This document shows, piece by piece, positions 53,866 through 64,000 of a stretch of DNA of 64,000 nucleotides (within the stretch, counting starts at the first letter, position 1; each line of letters opens with the position of its first letter). Both the position numbers and the translations under genes were made by a program. A model generated the notes under the pieces. That model saw only the letters and a list, made by a program, of their open reading frames with translations. It was not told where the DNA came from and did not search any database. The DNA is from Sphingomonas sp. Mn802worker (GTDB lineage Bacteria > Pseudomonadota > Alphaproteobacteria > Sphingomonadales > Sphingomonadaceae): NCBI RefSeq assembly GCF_000382485.1, contig NZ_AORY01000004.1, positions 558,001 through 622,000 on the forward strand. Reading direction: 5' to 3'.

Positions 53866-54545
53866 CATTGTACCGCTTGAAAGGGCTCGGGTGGCTGTCG
53901 AGCTGCGCGCTGGTCGCGATCGGCTTCTACCTTGTGTCGTCGCAGGTCGCGGCCGAGCGAAAGCGATTGCAGCAGGTCGACGTCAAGATCGCGGGCGCAG
54001 AGCGCGACATCCGCGCACTCGAGACCGAGTTCGACGTGCGCGCGAACCTGGTCCAGCTCGAGCGCTGGAACGGCAACACGCTGGCGCTGACGGTGCCGAC
54101 CACGCAGCAGTTCGTTCGTGACGAGACGACGCTCGCCAGCCTGTCGCCGCGCGACATGACGCCGCTTAAGCCGGGCCAGTCCGGCGGCGTGCAGACCGCG
54201 TCGCTGATTGTGCCGTCTTCGCCGCTGACCGTTGCGCCACCCGCATCGAGCAGCAACGCCGCACCGACAATCGTCAAGGCGGTGATCAACAAGCCCGTCA
54301 GCGCGCCGCGCTACGATGCCGTCCGCATCGCCCATGTCGTGCCGGCAACGCCCGCGGCGCGACCGGCTCCCGCCGTGGCGGCCGCGCGCGTGCTGATCCG
54401 GCAGGCGATCGCTCACGCCGACGAGCGACCTCGCGTCGACCGGAACGTCCGATCGGTTGCGATGGTCGACAATTCGCTGCTGAGTGCCGGCACGCTCGGC
54501 GATCTGGCAAGCGGCGCACGCGCGGAGCGGAGCCGCTTGCGGTGA
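53859..54545 (+). CDS. ftsL: Cell division protein FtsL-like, with long C-terminal tail
   Basis: The 228-residue protein sits at the ftsL position. It has a short cytoplasmic start, a membrane span (about 10-28, [17 protein letters not shown]) and a coiled-coil stretch ([20 protein letters not shown]) to about residue 70. Typical FtsL is about 100 residues; the extra 150 residues here are Ala/Pro/Val-rich. GTG at 53859 overlaps rsmH. Assignment rests mostly on position and topology. Confidence 0.8.
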   Translation: MVALYRLKGLGWLSSCALVAIGFYLVSSQVAAERKRLQQVDVKIAGAERDIRALETEFDVRANLVQLERWNGNTLALTVPTTQQFVRDETTLASLSPRDMTPLKPGQSGGVQTASLIVPSSPLTVAPPASSSNAAPTIVKAVINKPVSAPRYDAVRIAHVVPATPAARPAPAVAAARVLIRQAIAHADERPRVDRNVRSVAMVDNSLLSAGTLGDLASGARAERSRLR

Positions 54546-56257
54546 CCACGCTGGTCGCGCGTCCGATCAGACAAACACGCAACGTCGAACAGCGCCACGC
54601 GCTGGTCGCGACGCAGCACATGCGGCTGATGGTGCTGATGCTGCTGTTCGCCGCCGGCGTGCTGGCGGTGATCGCGCGGCTGTTCCTGCTCGGCGTGCTG
54701 TCGAGCGGCGGTGAGGATGTCGCCAACAAGCTGACCGCGCCGCGCGGCGACATCGTCGACCGCAACGGCCAGCCGCTCGCGCGGACGATCGACGCCTGGA
54801 CGATCGCGGTGCACCCGCGCAAGCTGATCGGCGACCCGACCGAGATCGCGCAGCGTCTCGCCGACCTGATGCCGGATCGCGGCAACCAGGCGTGGTTCTA
54901 TGCGCAGCTCACCAAGCGGTCGAGCTTCGCCTATCTCAACCGCCGCGCCAGCCCCGCGCTGGTCGAGGCGGTGAATGCGATCGGAGAGCCGGGCATCGTC
55001 TTCGAGCGCGAGACGCAGCGCCTGTACCCGCAAAGCTCGCTTGCCGCGCACGTGCTCGGCTTCATCAGCAACGGCACGGGCATGAGCGGGATTGAGCGCG
55101 CGCTGAACGAGCGGCTGACCAATCCCGCGACCGAGGCGAAGCCGGTCCAGCTGTCGATCGACAGTCGCGCACAGGCGGCGATGGAAAGCGAGCTCGGCCG
55201 TGCGATGACGACCTTCTCCGCGCGCGGCGGCGGCGGGATCGTGCTCGATGTCGCGACCGGCGAGGTGATCGCAATGGTGTCGTTGCCGACGTTCAATCCG
55301 AACCGCGTCGGACGCGCCGGAACGGACGAATTACGCAACGTGACGACGCAGAGCGTGTTCGAACTCGGCTCCACCTTCAAGCCGATCACGATGGCGACCG
55401 CGATCGACAACGGCGTCGTGACGTCGATGCAGCGGCGGTTTGATGCGACGCATCCGCTGCAGGTCGGCCGCTTCACGATCCATGACGAGCGCGGTGACCC
55501 GAAACGCTGGCTCAACATGGCGGAGACGCTTATCTATTCCTCCAACGTCGCGACCGCACGCGTCGCCGATGAGGTCGGGCCGGCGCGGATGCAGGCGATG
55601 TTCAAGAAGATGGGCTTCGACACCCCGCCCGACATCGAATTGCGCGAAAAGGGGCGCCCGCTGCTGCCGAGCTACTGGGCGCGGACCACGACGATGACCA
55701 CCGCCTACGGCCACGGCATCGCGGTGACCCCGCTGCATCTCGCCAGCGCCTATGCCGCGCTGGTGAACGGCGGTACGTGGCGCCCGGCGACGCTGCTGAA
55801 GGTCGCGCCGGGTCACCAGGCGGCGGGACGGCGCGTCATCAGCGAGGGGACCAGCGCGCGGATGCGCCAGATGCTGCGGCTGGTCGTGATGCGCGGCACC
55901 GGGCGGAAGGGCGATGCGCCGGGCTACCGCGTCGGCGGCAAGACCGGCACCGCCGAGGCCGCGGTCGCAGGCGGGTACGACCGGTCGCGCAACGTCGCGA
56001 CGTTTGCCGCCGCCTTCCCGATGGATGCGCCGCGCTACGTCGTCGTCGCGATGCTCGACTCGCCGCTCGGCACCAAGGAGACCTATGGCTGGAAGACCGC
56101 GGCGTGGAACGCGGCGCCGGTGGTCGGGCGCACGATCGCGCGCATCGGCGCGATGCTGGGCGTAACGCCGGATGACCGCCGCGACGTTGACGTGTCTGAC
56201 ATTCTGCCGACATTGTGGCAGGACCCCTCGCGCGCGCCGACCAGCGGCGGCCAATGA
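54542..56257 (+). CDS. ftsI: Septum peptidoglycan transpeptidase FtsI (PBP3)
   Basis: The 571-residue penicillin-binding protein has a membrane anchor (about 29-52), the RGDIVDRNG dimerisation motif, and catalytic motifs S277-T-F-K280, S333-S-N335 and K467-T-G. It cross-links septal peptidoglycan. GTG at 54542 overlaps the ftsL stop (GTGA). It is followed by the tandem repeats before murE. Confidence 0.96.
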   Translation: MTTLVARPIRQTRNVEQRHALVATQHMRLMVLMLLFAAGVLAVIARLFLLGVLSSGGEDVANKLTAPRGDIVDRNGQPLARTIDAWTIAVHPRKLIGDPTEIAQRLADLMPDRGNQAWFYAQLTKRSSFAYLNRRASPALVEAVNAIGEPGIVFERETQRLYPQSSLAAHVLGFISNGTGMSGIERALNERLTNPATEAKPVQLSIDSRAQAAMESELGRAMTTFSARGGGGIVLDVATGEVIAMVSLPTFNPNRVGRAGTDELRNVTTQSVFELGSTFKPITMATAIDNGVVTSMQRRFDATHPLQVGRFTIHDERGDPKRWLNMAETLIYSSNVATARVADEVGPARMQAMFKKMGFDTPPDIELREKGRPLLPSYWARTTTMTTAYGHGIAVTPLHLASAYAALVNGGTWRPATLLKVAPGHQAAGRRVISEGTSARMRQMLRLVVMRGTGRKGDAPGYRVGGKTGTAEAAVAGGYDRSRNVATFAAAFPMDAPRYVVVAMLDSPLGTKETYGWKTAAWNAAPVVGRTIARIGAMLGVTPDDRRDVDVSDILPTLWQDPSRAPTSGGQ

Positions 56258-56270
56258 ACGGCGGAGTCGG

Positions 56271-56338
56271 GATTGAACGAGCTTGGACGGTTGAAGGGGC
56301 TGGACGATTGAAGAGGCTGGGCGAATGAGGCTGTCGGC
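56271..56338 (+). repeat. Tandem 17-18-bp repeats running into the murE start
   Basis: Units begin GATTGAACGAGCTTGGAC (56271-56288), then GGTTGAAGGGGCTGGAC (56289-56305), GATTGAAGAGGCTGGGC (56306-56322) and a partial unit GAATGAGGCTGTCGGC (56323-56338) in which the murE ATG lies. The purine-rich part of each unit could act as a ribosome site. Confidence 0.7.
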
Positions 56339-57752
56339 CCTGACCGATGCGATCGACGGGGCGGATGATGCGATCGTCACCGGTTTCGCGATCGATCATC
56401 GCAAGGTCGCGCCGGGCACAATCTTCGGCGCGTTCGAGGGCACGCGCGTCAACGGCGAGGACTTCATCCCGGCCGCGATCGAGGCGGGGGCAGTTGCGAT
56501 CGTCGCGCGAACGGACGCTCGGGTCGAGGGCGTGCTCCACATCGCCGACCATTCGCCGCGCGAGTGTTTCGCCAAGCTCGCCGCACGCTTCTTCGCACCG
56601 TTTCCGCATGCCACGGTCGCGGTAACGGGCACCAACGGCAAGACCTCGACCGTGGAGATGACGCGGCAATTGTGGCGCATGATGGGACACCACGCCGCCT
56701 CGGTCGGTACGCTGGGCGTGACCACCGCCGACGAGCGCGTCGTGACCGGGCTGACGACGCCGGATGTCGTCACCTTCCTGTCGAACGCCGCCGGGCTCAC
56801 GCGCGAAGGCGTGACTCATCTGGCGTTCGAAGCGTCCAGCCATGGATTGAGCCAGTACCGCACCGAGGGGCTGCGCGTCGCTGCGGCGGCATTCACCAAT
56901 CTCAGTCGCGATCACCTCGACTATCACGGCGACATGGCGGCATATTTCACTGCCAAGCTGCGGCTGTTTTCCGAAGTGCTCAGCCCCGATGGCGTGGCGG
57001 TCGTGTGGGCGGACGATCCGCAGTCGGAGCGTGTGATCGACCTGGCACGTGAGCGCGGCAACCGCGTGATGACGGTGGGCGAACACGGCGACGACCTGCG
57101 CCTTGTCTCGCGCGCGCCGACGTTGCTGGGGCAGGGGCTGGTGATCGCCACCGCCGATGGTGCCGAGCACCGCGTCAACCTGCCGCTGATCGGCGGCTAT
57201 CAGGCGGCGAACGCACTGATCGCGGCGGCGTTGGTGATCGCGACGGGCGGGGAGGCGGCCGCGACGCTCAAGGGGCTCGCAAGATTACAGCCGGTGCGTG
57301 GACGGCTGGAGCGTGCCGCGATCGCGAAATCGGGCGCGCCGATCTACGTCGACTACGCGCACACACCCGACGCGCTGGAGGCGGCGATCGCGGCGCTGCG
57401 CCCGCACGTGGCCGGGCGGCTGATCCTCGTCTTCGGCGCGGGCGGTGACCGCGACCAGGGCAAGCGCGCGCCGATGGGCAAGGTCGCGTCCGATCACGCC
57501 GATGTGGTGATCGTCACCGACGACAATCCCCGCGGCGAGGATGCGGCGGTGATCCGCCGCGACGTGCTGGAAGGTGCGGCCGGCGCGACCGAGATCGGTG
57601 ATCGCCGCGCCGCGATCGCGCACGCGGTCGCACTCGCGCGCGCCGACGATATCGTGCTGATCGCGGGCAAGGGGCACGAGCAGGGGCAGATCGTCGGCGA
57701 CATGGTGCTGCCGTTCGATGACGTCACGGTCGCACGCGAGGTCGCGGCATGA
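56325..57752 (+). CDS. murE: UDP-MurNAc-tripeptide synthetase
   Basis: The 475-residue Mur ligase has the ATP loop VTGTNGKTSTVE (Lys106) and the DNPR motif (400-403), the signature of meso-diaminopimelate-adding MurE. It adds the third residue to the stem peptide. It starts in the fourth copy of a repeat and overlaps murF by 4 bases. Confidence 0.97.
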   Translation: MRLSALTDAIDGADDAIVTGFAIDHRKVAPGTIFGAFEGTRVNGEDFIPAAIEAGAVAIVARTDARVEGVLHIADHSPRECFAKLAARFFAPFPHATVAVTGTNGKTSTVEMTRQLWRMMGHHAASVGTLGVTTADERVVTGLTTPDVVTFLSNAAGLTREGVTHLAFEASSHGLSQYRTEGLRVAAAAFTNLSRDHLDYHGDMAAYFTAKLRLFSEVLSPDGVAVVWADDPQSERVIDLARERGNRVMTVGEHGDDLRLVSRAPTLLGQGLVIATADGAEHRVNLPLIGGYQAANALIAAALVIATGGEAAATLKGLARLQPVRGRLERAAIAKSGAPIYVDYAHTPDALEAAIAALRPHVAGRLILVFGAGGDRDQGKRAPMGKVASDHADVVIVTDDNPRGEDAAVIRRDVLEGAAGATEIGDRRAAIAHAVALARADDIVLIAGKGHEQGQIVGDMVLPFDDVTVAREVAA

Positions 57753-59119
57753 GCCTGTGGACCGCCGCCGAAATCGCGGCCGCCACTCGCGGCCGCGCGA
57801 CCGCAGACTTCGCGGTCGACGGGGTCGCGTTCGACTCGCGTGAGGTCGGGCCCGGTGACCTGTTCGTCGCGCTGACCGGAGAGACGACCGACGGTCACCG
57901 CTTCGTCGATCGGGCATTCGCGCAAGGAGCGACAGGCGCGCTCGTGTCGCGCCCTCAGACCGAGCCCGTGGTCGCGGTTGCCGACACCTTCGCCGCGCTC
58001 GAAGATCTTGGCCGCGCGGCACGTGCACGGGTCGCAGGCAAGGTGATCGGCGTCACCGGCTCGGTCGGCAAGACCTCCACCAAGGAAGCGTTGTTCGCCG
58101 CGCTCGATCGTTCGCCGGCCGCGAGGGCGCATCGCTCGGTCAAGAGCTACAACAATCACACGGGCGTGCCTTTGAGCCTCGCGCGCATGCCGCGCGACAG
58201 CAACTATGCGGTGCTCGAAATGGGGATGAACCATCCAGGCGAACTCGCGCACCTGACCACGCTGGTGCGTCCGCACGTCGCGCTGGTGACCGCGATCGCG
58301 CCCGCACATACCGAATTCTTTCCGCACGAGGCCGCGATCGCCGATGCGAAGGGCGAAATCTTTCGTGGGCTCGAGCCCGGCGGCGTCGGAATCGTGCCCT
58401 ACGACAGCCCGCATCGTGACCGGCTGATCGCCGCGGCAAAGCCCTATGCAAGCCGGATCGTCACCTTCGGGCTCGACCGCGCGGCGGATGTCCATGCGGT
58501 GGAAATGGCACGGGCGAGCAGCGGCGGCACCTTCGTCACCGCGCGCGTCGGTGAGCACGAGCTGAGCCTGACCGTGTCGCAGGCGGGTGCGCACTGGGTG
58601 TCGAATGCGCTGGCGGTCCTCGCCGCGGTCGATGCGGTCGGTGGCGATCTCGCGCTCGCCGGGCTCGCGCTGGCGGAACTGGGCGGGCTCGCCGGGCGTG
58701 GGGCACGGATCGAGATAGCCGTGGGCGACGGGCGCGCCTTGCTGATCGACGAGAGCTACAATGCCAACCCCGCTTCGGTCGCCGCGACGCTGGCGGTGCT
58801 GGGCGATCAGCCGGGCCGCCACCTTGCCGTGCTGGGCGAGATGCGCGAGCTCGGCGACAAGAGCGCCGATTATCATGCCGGCCTCGTGCCCGCGGTGATC
58901 GCCGCGCGGGTCGAGGCGGCCGTGCTGGTCGGCGAAGCGATGCGTCCGCTCGCGCAAGCGCTTGAGGGACAGGTTGATTTCGTTCATGTGCCCGACGCCG
59001 CTGCGGCGCTCAAACATGTTTCGCGTGTGATCGCGCCGGGCGACGCGGTGCTCGTCAAGGGGTCGAACGGGGTGGGACTGGCGCGCGTCGTCGCCGGGCT
59101 CTCGAACGGGATTAGTTAA
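57749..59119 (+). CDS. murF: UDP-MurNAc-tripeptide--D-Ala-D-Ala ligase
   Basis: The 456-residue ligase shows GDLFVALTGETTDGHRFVD, the ATP loop VTGSVGKTSTKEA and the Mur motif NHTGVPLSLARMP. It adds D-Ala-D-Ala to make the pentapeptide. ATG at 57749 overlaps murE (ATGA). mraY follows with no gap. Confidence 0.97.
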   Translation: MSLWTAAEIAAATRGRATADFAVDGVAFDSREVGPGDLFVALTGETTDGHRFVDRAFAQGATGALVSRPQTEPVVAVADTFAALEDLGRAARARVAGKVIGVTGSVGKTSTKEALFAALDRSPAARAHRSVKSYNNHTGVPLSLARMPRDSNYAVLEMGMNHPGELAHLTTLVRPHVALVTAIAPAHTEFFPHEAAIADAKGEIFRGLEPGGVGIVPYDSPHRDRLIAAAKPYASRIVTFGLDRAADVHAVEMARASSGGTFVTARVGEHELSLTVSQAGAHWVSNALAVLAAVDAVGGDLALAGLALAELGGLAGRGARIEIAVGDGRALLIDESYNANPASVAATLAVLGDQPGRHLAVLGEMRELGDKSADYHAGLVPAVIAARVEAAVLVGEAMRPLAQALEGQVDFVHVPDAAAALKHVSRVIAPGDAVLVKGSNGVGLARVVAGLSNGIS

Positions 59120-60190
59120 GTGCTTTACTGGATCGCGCAGCACCTCGGCTTCCCGGGCCTGCTCAACCTCATCCGTTATCAGTCGTTCCGTACCGGCGCG
59201 GCGGTCGCGACCGCGCTGCTGATCGGGCTGATCATCGGACCGAAATTCATCGGCTGGCTACGCGTACGTCAGGGCAAGGGGCAGCCGATCCGCGCCGACG
59301 GGCCGCAAACGCATCTTGCCAAGCGCGGGACGCCTACGATGGGCGGGTTGATGATCCTGACCAGCGTGTCGCTCGCGATGCTGTTGTGGATGGACCTGCG
59401 CAATCCGTTCGTCTGGGCGTGCGCGTTCGTGACGCTGGGGTTCGGCGCGATCGGGTTCCTCGACGATTACGACAAGGTGCGAAAGGCGAGCACCGCGGGG
59501 GTGCCCGGACGCGTGCGGCTTCTGCTCGAATTCCTGATCGCGGGCGTCGCCGCTTGGATCATCATGCAGGAGAACGGCTCGGGGCTCTTCCTGCCGTTCA
59601 CCAACCGCTATTACATCGATCTGGGTTACTTCTACCCGCTCTTCGCCGCGTTCGTGATCGTATCGTTCGGCAATGCGGTGAACCTGACCGACGGGCTTGA
59701 TGGCCTCGCGACGATGCCGGTCATCATCGCCTCGGTCGCGTTCATGGTGATCGTCTATCTGGCGGGCAATGTGAAGTTCGCCGACTATCTCGGCATCCCG
59801 CACGTACCGCGCGCAGGCGAGCTCGCGATCTTCTGTGGCGCCGTGGTAGGGGCGGGGCTCGCCTTCCTGTGGTACAATGCGCCACCCGCCGCCGTCTTCA
59901 TGGGCGATACCGGCAGCCTTGCACTCGGTGGTGCACTCGGCACGATGGCGGTGGTCGCGCACCATGAGATCGTGCTCGGCATCATCGGCGGCTTGTTCGT
60001 GGTCGAGGCGCTGTCGGTGATCATCCAGGTGTTCGTCTACAAGCGGACGGGCAAGCGCGTGTTCCGCATGGCACCGATCCACCACCATTTCGAGCAGCTC
60101 GGCTGGAGCGAGCCGACCGTCGTGATCCGCTTCTGGATCATCAGCCTGGTGTTGGCGCTCGCCGGCCTGTCGACGTTGAAGCTGCGATGA
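59120..60190 (+). CDS. mraY: Phospho-N-acetylmuramoyl-pentapeptide-transferase
   Basis: The 356-residue membrane enzyme transfers phospho-MurNAc-pentapeptide to undecaprenyl phosphate to form lipid I. Markers are [32 protein letters not shown] and [14 protein letters not shown]. It has about ten membrane spans. GTG at 59120 directly follows the murF stop. Confidence 0.97.
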   Translation: MLYWIAQHLGFPGLLNLIRYQSFRTGAAVATALLIGLIIGPKFIGWLRVRQGKGQPIRADGPQTHLAKRGTPTMGGLMILTSVSLAMLLWMDLRNPFVWACAFVTLGFGAIGFLDDYDKVRKASTAGVPGRVRLLLEFLIAGVAAWIIMQENGSGLFLPFTNRYYIDLGYFYPLFAAFVIVSFGNAVNLTDGLDGLATMPVIIASVAFMVIVYLAGNVKFADYLGIPHVPRAGELAIFCGAVVGAGLAFLWYNAPPAAVFMGDTGSLALGGALGTMAVVAHHEIVLGIIGGLFVVEALSVIIQVFVYKRTGKRVFRMAPIHHHFEQLGWSEPTVVIRFWIISLVLALAGLSTLKLR

Positions 60191-61461
60191 TCGTCGCGCG
60201 CGCCTGGGCGGGAAAGCGGTACGCCGTGCTCGGGCTCGCGCGCTCGGGCGCCGCGACGGTGCGCGCGCTCGTGGCCGCCGGGGCGCAGGTCGTGGCATGG
60301 GACAGCGATCCCATGAAGCGTGACGGCTTCGCGGGTGTCGAGATGGTCGATCTCGACACGCTCGACCTGACCGGCTTTGACGCGTTGGTCGTCTCGCCCG
60401 GCGTGCCGCTCAACACGCACCCGCTTGCCGCCAAGGCACGCGCGGTAGGCGTGCCGATCATCGGCGACATCGAACTGTTCGCGCAGGCGGGTAGCGAGCT
60501 GCCGTCGCACAAGGTCGTCGGGATCACCGGGACCAACGGCAAGTCGACCACCACTGCGCTCGTCCGCCACATCTGCGCGGAGGCAGGGCTGCCGACGCTA
60601 ATGGGCGGCAACATCGGATTGCCGATCCTCGGACAGGAGCCGCTCGCCGAAGGTGGCATCTACGTGCTCGAACTGTCGAGCTACCAGGTTGACCTGACGG
60701 AGACGCTCGACTGCGATGTCGCGGTGCTGCTCAACGTCACGCCCGATCATCTGGACCGCTACGAGGGTTTCGAGGCATATGCGGCGTCGAAGGCGCGGTT
60801 GTTCGCGATGCAGTCGTCCGGCCATGTTGCGGTCGTCGGCGCCAGTGATGCCATGTCGGCGCGAATAGCCGATGAACTCGGCGCGCGCGCGATCCGCCTC
60901 GACGCCAACGCCAGCGTCGATCAGTCGCGCTGGCCCGCGCTTCAGGGACCGCACAATGCGCAAAACGCCGCCGCCGCGATCGCAGTCGCGCGCGCGCTCA
61001 ATATCGGGGATGAGGTGATCGAACAGGCGCTCGCCAGCTTCGCCGGTCTTCCGCACCGCATGGAGCGCGTCGCGACGTTGGGCGGCGTCACCTGGTACGA
61101 CGACAGCAAGGCGACCAATCCGGAGAGCACCGCGCCGGCGCTCGCCGCCTTTCCGCGCATCCACTGGATTGTCGGGGGCCGTGCGAAGGGCGACGATCTC
61201 GACGCCTGCATGGCCCACCTCGTCCATGTCGCGCGCGCCTACACGATCGGCGAGGCCGGCCCACGCTTCGCCGAGGTGCTGCGCCCGCACGTGCCCGTTG
61301 CCGAGGTCGAGACGCTGGAGCGCGCGGTGAAGCTTGCCGCGCAGGAGGCGGAGCGCGGCGACGTAGTGCTGTTGTCGCCCGCCGCCGCCTCGTTCGACCA
61401 GTTCAGCGACTATGAGCATCGCGGCCGAGCCTTCCGCGAAGCGGTGGAGGCGTTGGCATGA
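60187..61461 (+). CDS. murD: UDP-N-acetylmuramoylalanine--D-glutamate ligase
   Basis: The 424-residue ligase has [18 protein letters not shown], the ATP loop [14 protein letters not shown] and [10 protein letters not shown]. It adds D-Glu to UDP-MurNAc-Ala. ATG at 60187 overlaps mraY (ATGA). Confidence 0.97.
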   Translation: MIVARAWAGKRYAVLGLARSGAATVRALVAAGAQVVAWDSDPMKRDGFAGVEMVDLDTLDLTGFDALVVSPGVPLNTHPLAAKARAVGVPIIGDIELFAQAGSELPSHKVVGITGTNGKSTTTALVRHICAEAGLPTLMGGNIGLPILGQEPLAEGGIYVLELSSYQVDLTETLDCDVAVLLNVTPDHLDRYEGFEAYAASKARLFAMQSSGHVAVVGASDAMSARIADELGARAIRLDANASVDQSRWPALQGPHNAQNAAAAIAVARALNIGDEVIEQALASFAGLPHRMERVATLGGVTWYDDSKATNPESTAPALAAFPRIHWIVGGRAKGDDLDACMAHLVHVARAYTIGEAGPRFAEVLRPHVPVAEVETLERAVKLAAQEAERGDVVLLSPAAASFDQFSDYEHRGRAFREAVEALA

Positions 61462-61512
61462 CGAGGGCGGCATGAAGCGCGCTCCGGGTATGTTCTGCGT
61501 AGGGGTCCGGCC

Positions 61513-62727
61513 ATGAACGACATGCAGGCGATCCGCCGCGGGCGGTTGCAGGGACGCGGCGGGCGCGGCGATCCGTCGCCGCTCGGCACGTGGTTCTGGG
61601 ACATCGATCGCGTGCTGCTGCTGCTCGCATTGTTCCTGATCGCGATCGGGCTGATCGCGGTCGCCGCCGGCTCGCCTGCCACCGCGGTGCGCTATTCGGG
61701 CGAGCACGTGAAGTTCACGCCGCTGCATTATTTCTGGCGACAGGTGATCTGGGTGGCGGTCGCGCTGCCGGTGCTGTTCGGCGTTTCGATGCTGCCCGTC
61801 ACGGTCGCCCGGCGCATGTCGCTGGTCGGTGCGGGGATCTGCGTCGCGCTCCTGGCCGTCACGCCCTTCGTCGGGATGACCGTCAACGGTGCGCGGCGCT
61901 GGATCGGGTTCGGCTTCGCGCAGTTCCAGCCGTCGGAGTTCCTCAAGCCCTTCTTCGTCGTGACGGTCGCGTACCTGCTGTCGCTCAAGGCGCGTGACGA
62001 GGAACTGCCCGCGACGATCATCACTGCCGCTTTGACCGGATTGGTCGCGGTGCTACTGATGTTGCAGCCCGATTTCGGTCAGACGATCATCTTCTGCTCG
62101 ATCTGGCTCGCGTTGATCGTCATCGCGGGGACGCCGCCGCGCACGATCCTGGGATTGCTGGCGATGGTACCGGTCGGGCTGATCGCGGCCTACACTTTCT
62201 ACGGCACCGCCCGCGCGCGCATCGACGCGTTCCTGTTCCCCGGTATCGAAGGGGAGGGTGCCAGTGATCATTTCCAGACCAACGCCGCGCATAATACGCT
62301 GACCGCGGGCGGCTGGTTCGGCACCGGACCCGGCGGCGGCACCGCGAAGTTCGGCCTGCCCGAGGCGCATACCGACTATATCTTCTCCGTCATCGGCGAG
62401 GAGTTCGGGCTGATCGCGTGCATGATCGTGGCGCTCGTCTTCCTGGCGATCGTGGTGCGCGTGTTCGTCAAGCTGCTCGACGAACAGGACAGTTTCAAGC
62501 TGCTCGCCGCCTCTGGTCTCGCGGTGCAGTTCGGCGCGCAGGCGCTCGTCTCGATGTCGGTCAATACCGGGCTTGCTCCGTCGAAGGGCATGACGCTGCC
62601 GTTCATCAGCTACGGCGGATCGTCGATGGTCGCTTTGTCGATCGGGATGGGGTTGCTCCTCGCGTTCACCCGGCGCAACCCGTTCCTGATGCGTAGTCCC
62701 TACATCAACCGCTGGAATGCCGCATGA
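61513..62727 (+). CDS. ftsW: Lipid II polymerase FtsW (SEDS family)
   Basis: The 404-residue SEDS protein has about ten membrane spans and the family motifs NGARRWIGFGFAQFQPSEF and, near the end, LPFISYGGSSMVALSIGMG. It polymerises septal glycan strands with FtsI. AGGGG lies before ATG 61513. A 51-base gap separates it from murD. Confidence 0.96.
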   Translation: MNDMQAIRRGRLQGRGGRGDPSPLGTWFWDIDRVLLLLALFLIAIGLIAVAAGSPATAVRYSGEHVKFTPLHYFWRQVIWVAVALPVLFGVSMLPVTVARRMSLVGAGICVALLAVTPFVGMTVNGARRWIGFGFAQFQPSEFLKPFFVVTVAYLLSLKARDEELPATIITAALTGLVAVLLMLQPDFGQTIIFCSIWLALIVIAGTPPRTILGLLAMVPVGLIAAYTFYGTARARIDAFLFPGIEGEGASDHFQTNAAHNTLTAGGWFGTGPGGGTAKFGLPEAHTDYIFSVIGEEFGLIACMIVALVFLAIVVRVFVKLLDEQDSFKLLAASGLAVQFGAQALVSMSVNTGLAPSKGMTLPFISYGGSSMVALSIGMGLLLAFTRRNPFLMRSPYINRWNAA

Positions 62728-63869
62728 CGCGTGCGCGCTCGTTCGTTCTCGCTGCCGGGGGCACCGGCGGCCATATGGTTCCCGCCGCCGCGCTGGCGGC
62801 CGAGTTGATGCGGCGCGGCCACCGCGTCGCTTTGGTCAGCGACGCGCGCGGCGTGCGCTTTCCCGGGCTGTTCGACGGCGTTGAGACGCACGTTATCCCG
62901 GCGGGGCGTTTCGCCGGCGGCCCGCTCGGCTGGGCGAATGCGGCGCGGCAGATGGTCGAGGGGCGTCGCACCGCCCGCGAACTCTATCGCTCGTTGAAGC
63001 CCGCGGCGGTAATTGGTTTCGGGGGCTATCCCGCATTTCCCGCGTTGTCAGCCGCGTTCGCGCTGCGTATCCCGACCGCCGTCCACGAACAGAATGCCGT
63101 GCTCGGCCGCGTGAACCGGCTGGTCGCGCGTCGCGTCGACGCGATCGCGACGAGCTACCCCAACACTGATCGCCTCAAGCCTGCCTACGCCAACAAGGTG
63201 AACCTCGTCGGCAATCCGGTGCGCGAAGCAGTGCTGGCACTGCGCAGCCGACCCTATCCGTTGCTGGAGGAGGACGGCATCTTCCGCGTGCTCGTCACCG
63301 GCGGCAGCCAGGGCGCCAGCGTGCTGAGCCAGGTGGTGCCCGACGGTCTCGCGATGCTGCCGGTCGCATTCCGCCGCCGGTTGCAGGTGACGCATCAGGC
63401 GCGGATCGAGGACATCGACGCCGCGCGCGAGAAGTATGCCGCGCTCGACATCGCCGCCGATCTCGCGACCTATCTGCCCGACATGCCCGAGCAGCTCGCC
63501 TGGGCGCACCTCGTCATCGCGCGCGCGGGCGCGTCGACGATCGCGGAACTGACCGCCGCGGGTCGTCCGGCGATCCTCGTGCCGCTGCCGGGCGCAACCG
63601 ACGATCACCAGACCGCCAACGCGCGCGCGATCACCGATGCGGGCGGCGCGCGCACGATCCCGCAGCCGCAGTTCACGCCGACCGAGCTTGCCAAGCAGAT
63701 GCAGAAGCTGGGACTCGATCCCTCTGCGCTGGAGAACGCGGCTGGTCGCGCACGTGCCTGCGGGATGCCCGACGCGGTCAGCGACATGGCCGATCTGGTC
63801 GAAAGCCTCGACGCACCGCGCGCGCCGGTCCACGTCGGGCGCGTGCAGCCGAAGGAGGCTTTCGCGTGA
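62724..63869 (+). CDS. murG: Undecaprenyldiphospho-muramoylpentapeptide GlcNAc transferase
   Basis: The 381-residue GT28 enzyme converts lipid I to lipid II. Markers are [30 protein letters not shown] and [19 protein letters not shown]. It is peripheral to the inner membrane. ATG at 62724 overlaps ftsW (ATGA). Confidence 0.96.
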   Translation: MTRARSFVLAAGGTGGHMVPAAALAAELMRRGHRVALVSDARGVRFPGLFDGVETHVIPAGRFAGGPLGWANAARQMVEGRRTARELYRSLKPAAVIGFGGYPAFPALSAAFALRIPTAVHEQNAVLGRVNRLVARRVDAIATSYPNTDRLKPAYANKVNLVGNPVREAVLALRSRPYPLLEEDGIFRVLVTGGSQGASVLSQVVPDGLAMLPVAFRRRLQVTHQARIEDIDAAREKYAALDIAADLATYLPDMPEQLAWAHLVIARAGASTIAELTAAGRPAILVPLPGATDDHQTANARAITDAGGARTIPQPQFTPTELAKQMQKLGLDPSALENAAGRARACGMPDAVSDMADLVESLDAPRAPVHVGRVQPKEAFA

Positions 63870-64000
63870 AGGGCGTCGCGACCGACATTGGCACCATCCA
63901 CTTCGTCGGCATCGGCGGCATCGGCATGTCAGGCATCGCCGAGGTGATGCATAATCTCGGCTATTCGGTGCAGGGCAGCGACGTGGCGGAAGGTTATGTC
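63866..64000 (+). CDS. murC: UDP-N-acetylmuramate--L-alanine ligase, N-terminal part
   Basis: Only the first 45 residues are in the window. [20 protein letters not shown] is the MurC nucleotide-binding start. GTG at 63866 overlaps murG (GTGA), and GAAGGAG lies upstream. It continues the dcw cluster past the window edge. Confidence 0.95.
   Translation, partial: MKGVATDIGTIHFVGIGGIGMSGIAEVMHNLGYSVQGSDVAEGYV

Overview
The window looks like chromosomal DNA of a sphingomonad (Alphaproteobacteria, Sphingomonadaceae, probably Sphingomonas or a close relative). This is inferred from the high G+C composition, frequent GTG starts, the alphaproteobacterial families NDUFA12, DUF2155 and the ATPase-inhibitor zeta family (DUF1476), the gene orders NDUFA12-DUF2155-aat and zeta-bolA-grxD, a large TonB-dependent receptor, a FadL porin, and the sequence style of the ribosomal and division proteins. 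No insertion sequence, prophage, CRISPR array or rRNA gene was seen. There is one tRNA gene, tRNA-Trp.

Left part (1-20.5 kb). This is mostly a plus-strand metabolic region. It holds the end of an SMP-30/gluconolactonase gene, a HAD phosphatase, and a 3-oxoacid CoA-transferase pair (scoA, scoB) split by a lipoprotein acid phosphatase. An esterase and the leucine genes leuC and leuD follow, with a 40-residue membrane ORF between the last two. Next come a quinone oxidoreductase and the zeta/BolA/monothiol glutaredoxin trio. A four-gene chain of overlapping genes follows (BlaI-type repressor, M56 membrane metallopeptidase, MBL hydrolase, DUF4230), headed by a perfect BlaI-type palindrome. After nadA come an excalibur protein, ppk2 (minus), a prolyl oligopeptidase, a phosphoesterase and a TonB receptor (minus).

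Middle part (20.8-42.2 kb). This carries the transcription/translation block on the minus strand: tRNA-Trp, secE, nusG, rplK, rplA, rplJ, rplL, rpoB, rpoC. In many bacteria these genes are nearly contiguous. Here they are broken into separate units by unrelated genes: a thioesterase and a small ORF, then FadL, an FMN hydroxy-acid oxidase, a TonB-like protein, a 44-residue membrane ORF and PhoX, and finally an uncharacterised proline-rich membrane protein between rplL and rpoB. Factor-independent terminators are visible after rplA, rplL and rpoC, so rpoBC probably has its own promoter.

Right part (42.2-64 kb). A GGDEF-EAL protein and a fatty-acyl-AMP ligase (minus) are followed by recX, a double cold-shock protein, NDUFA12, DUF2155, aat (minus), an orphan ParA and a putative MliC-type lipoprotein (minus), and cysK. 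The division/cell-wall (dcw) cluster starts at mraZ and runs through rsmH, ftsL, ftsI, murE, murF, mraY, murD, ftsW and murG to a murC cut by the window edge. Most neighbours overlap by 1-7 bases, which implies translational coupling.

No complete, clearly new multi-gene system is obvious. The best candidates for a second look are the BlaI/M56/MBL/DUF4230 chain, the small membrane ORFs, the 10-bp repeats before mraZ, the tandem repeats that run into the murE start, the hairpins lying across stop codons, and the unusual splitting of the rpl/rpo block.
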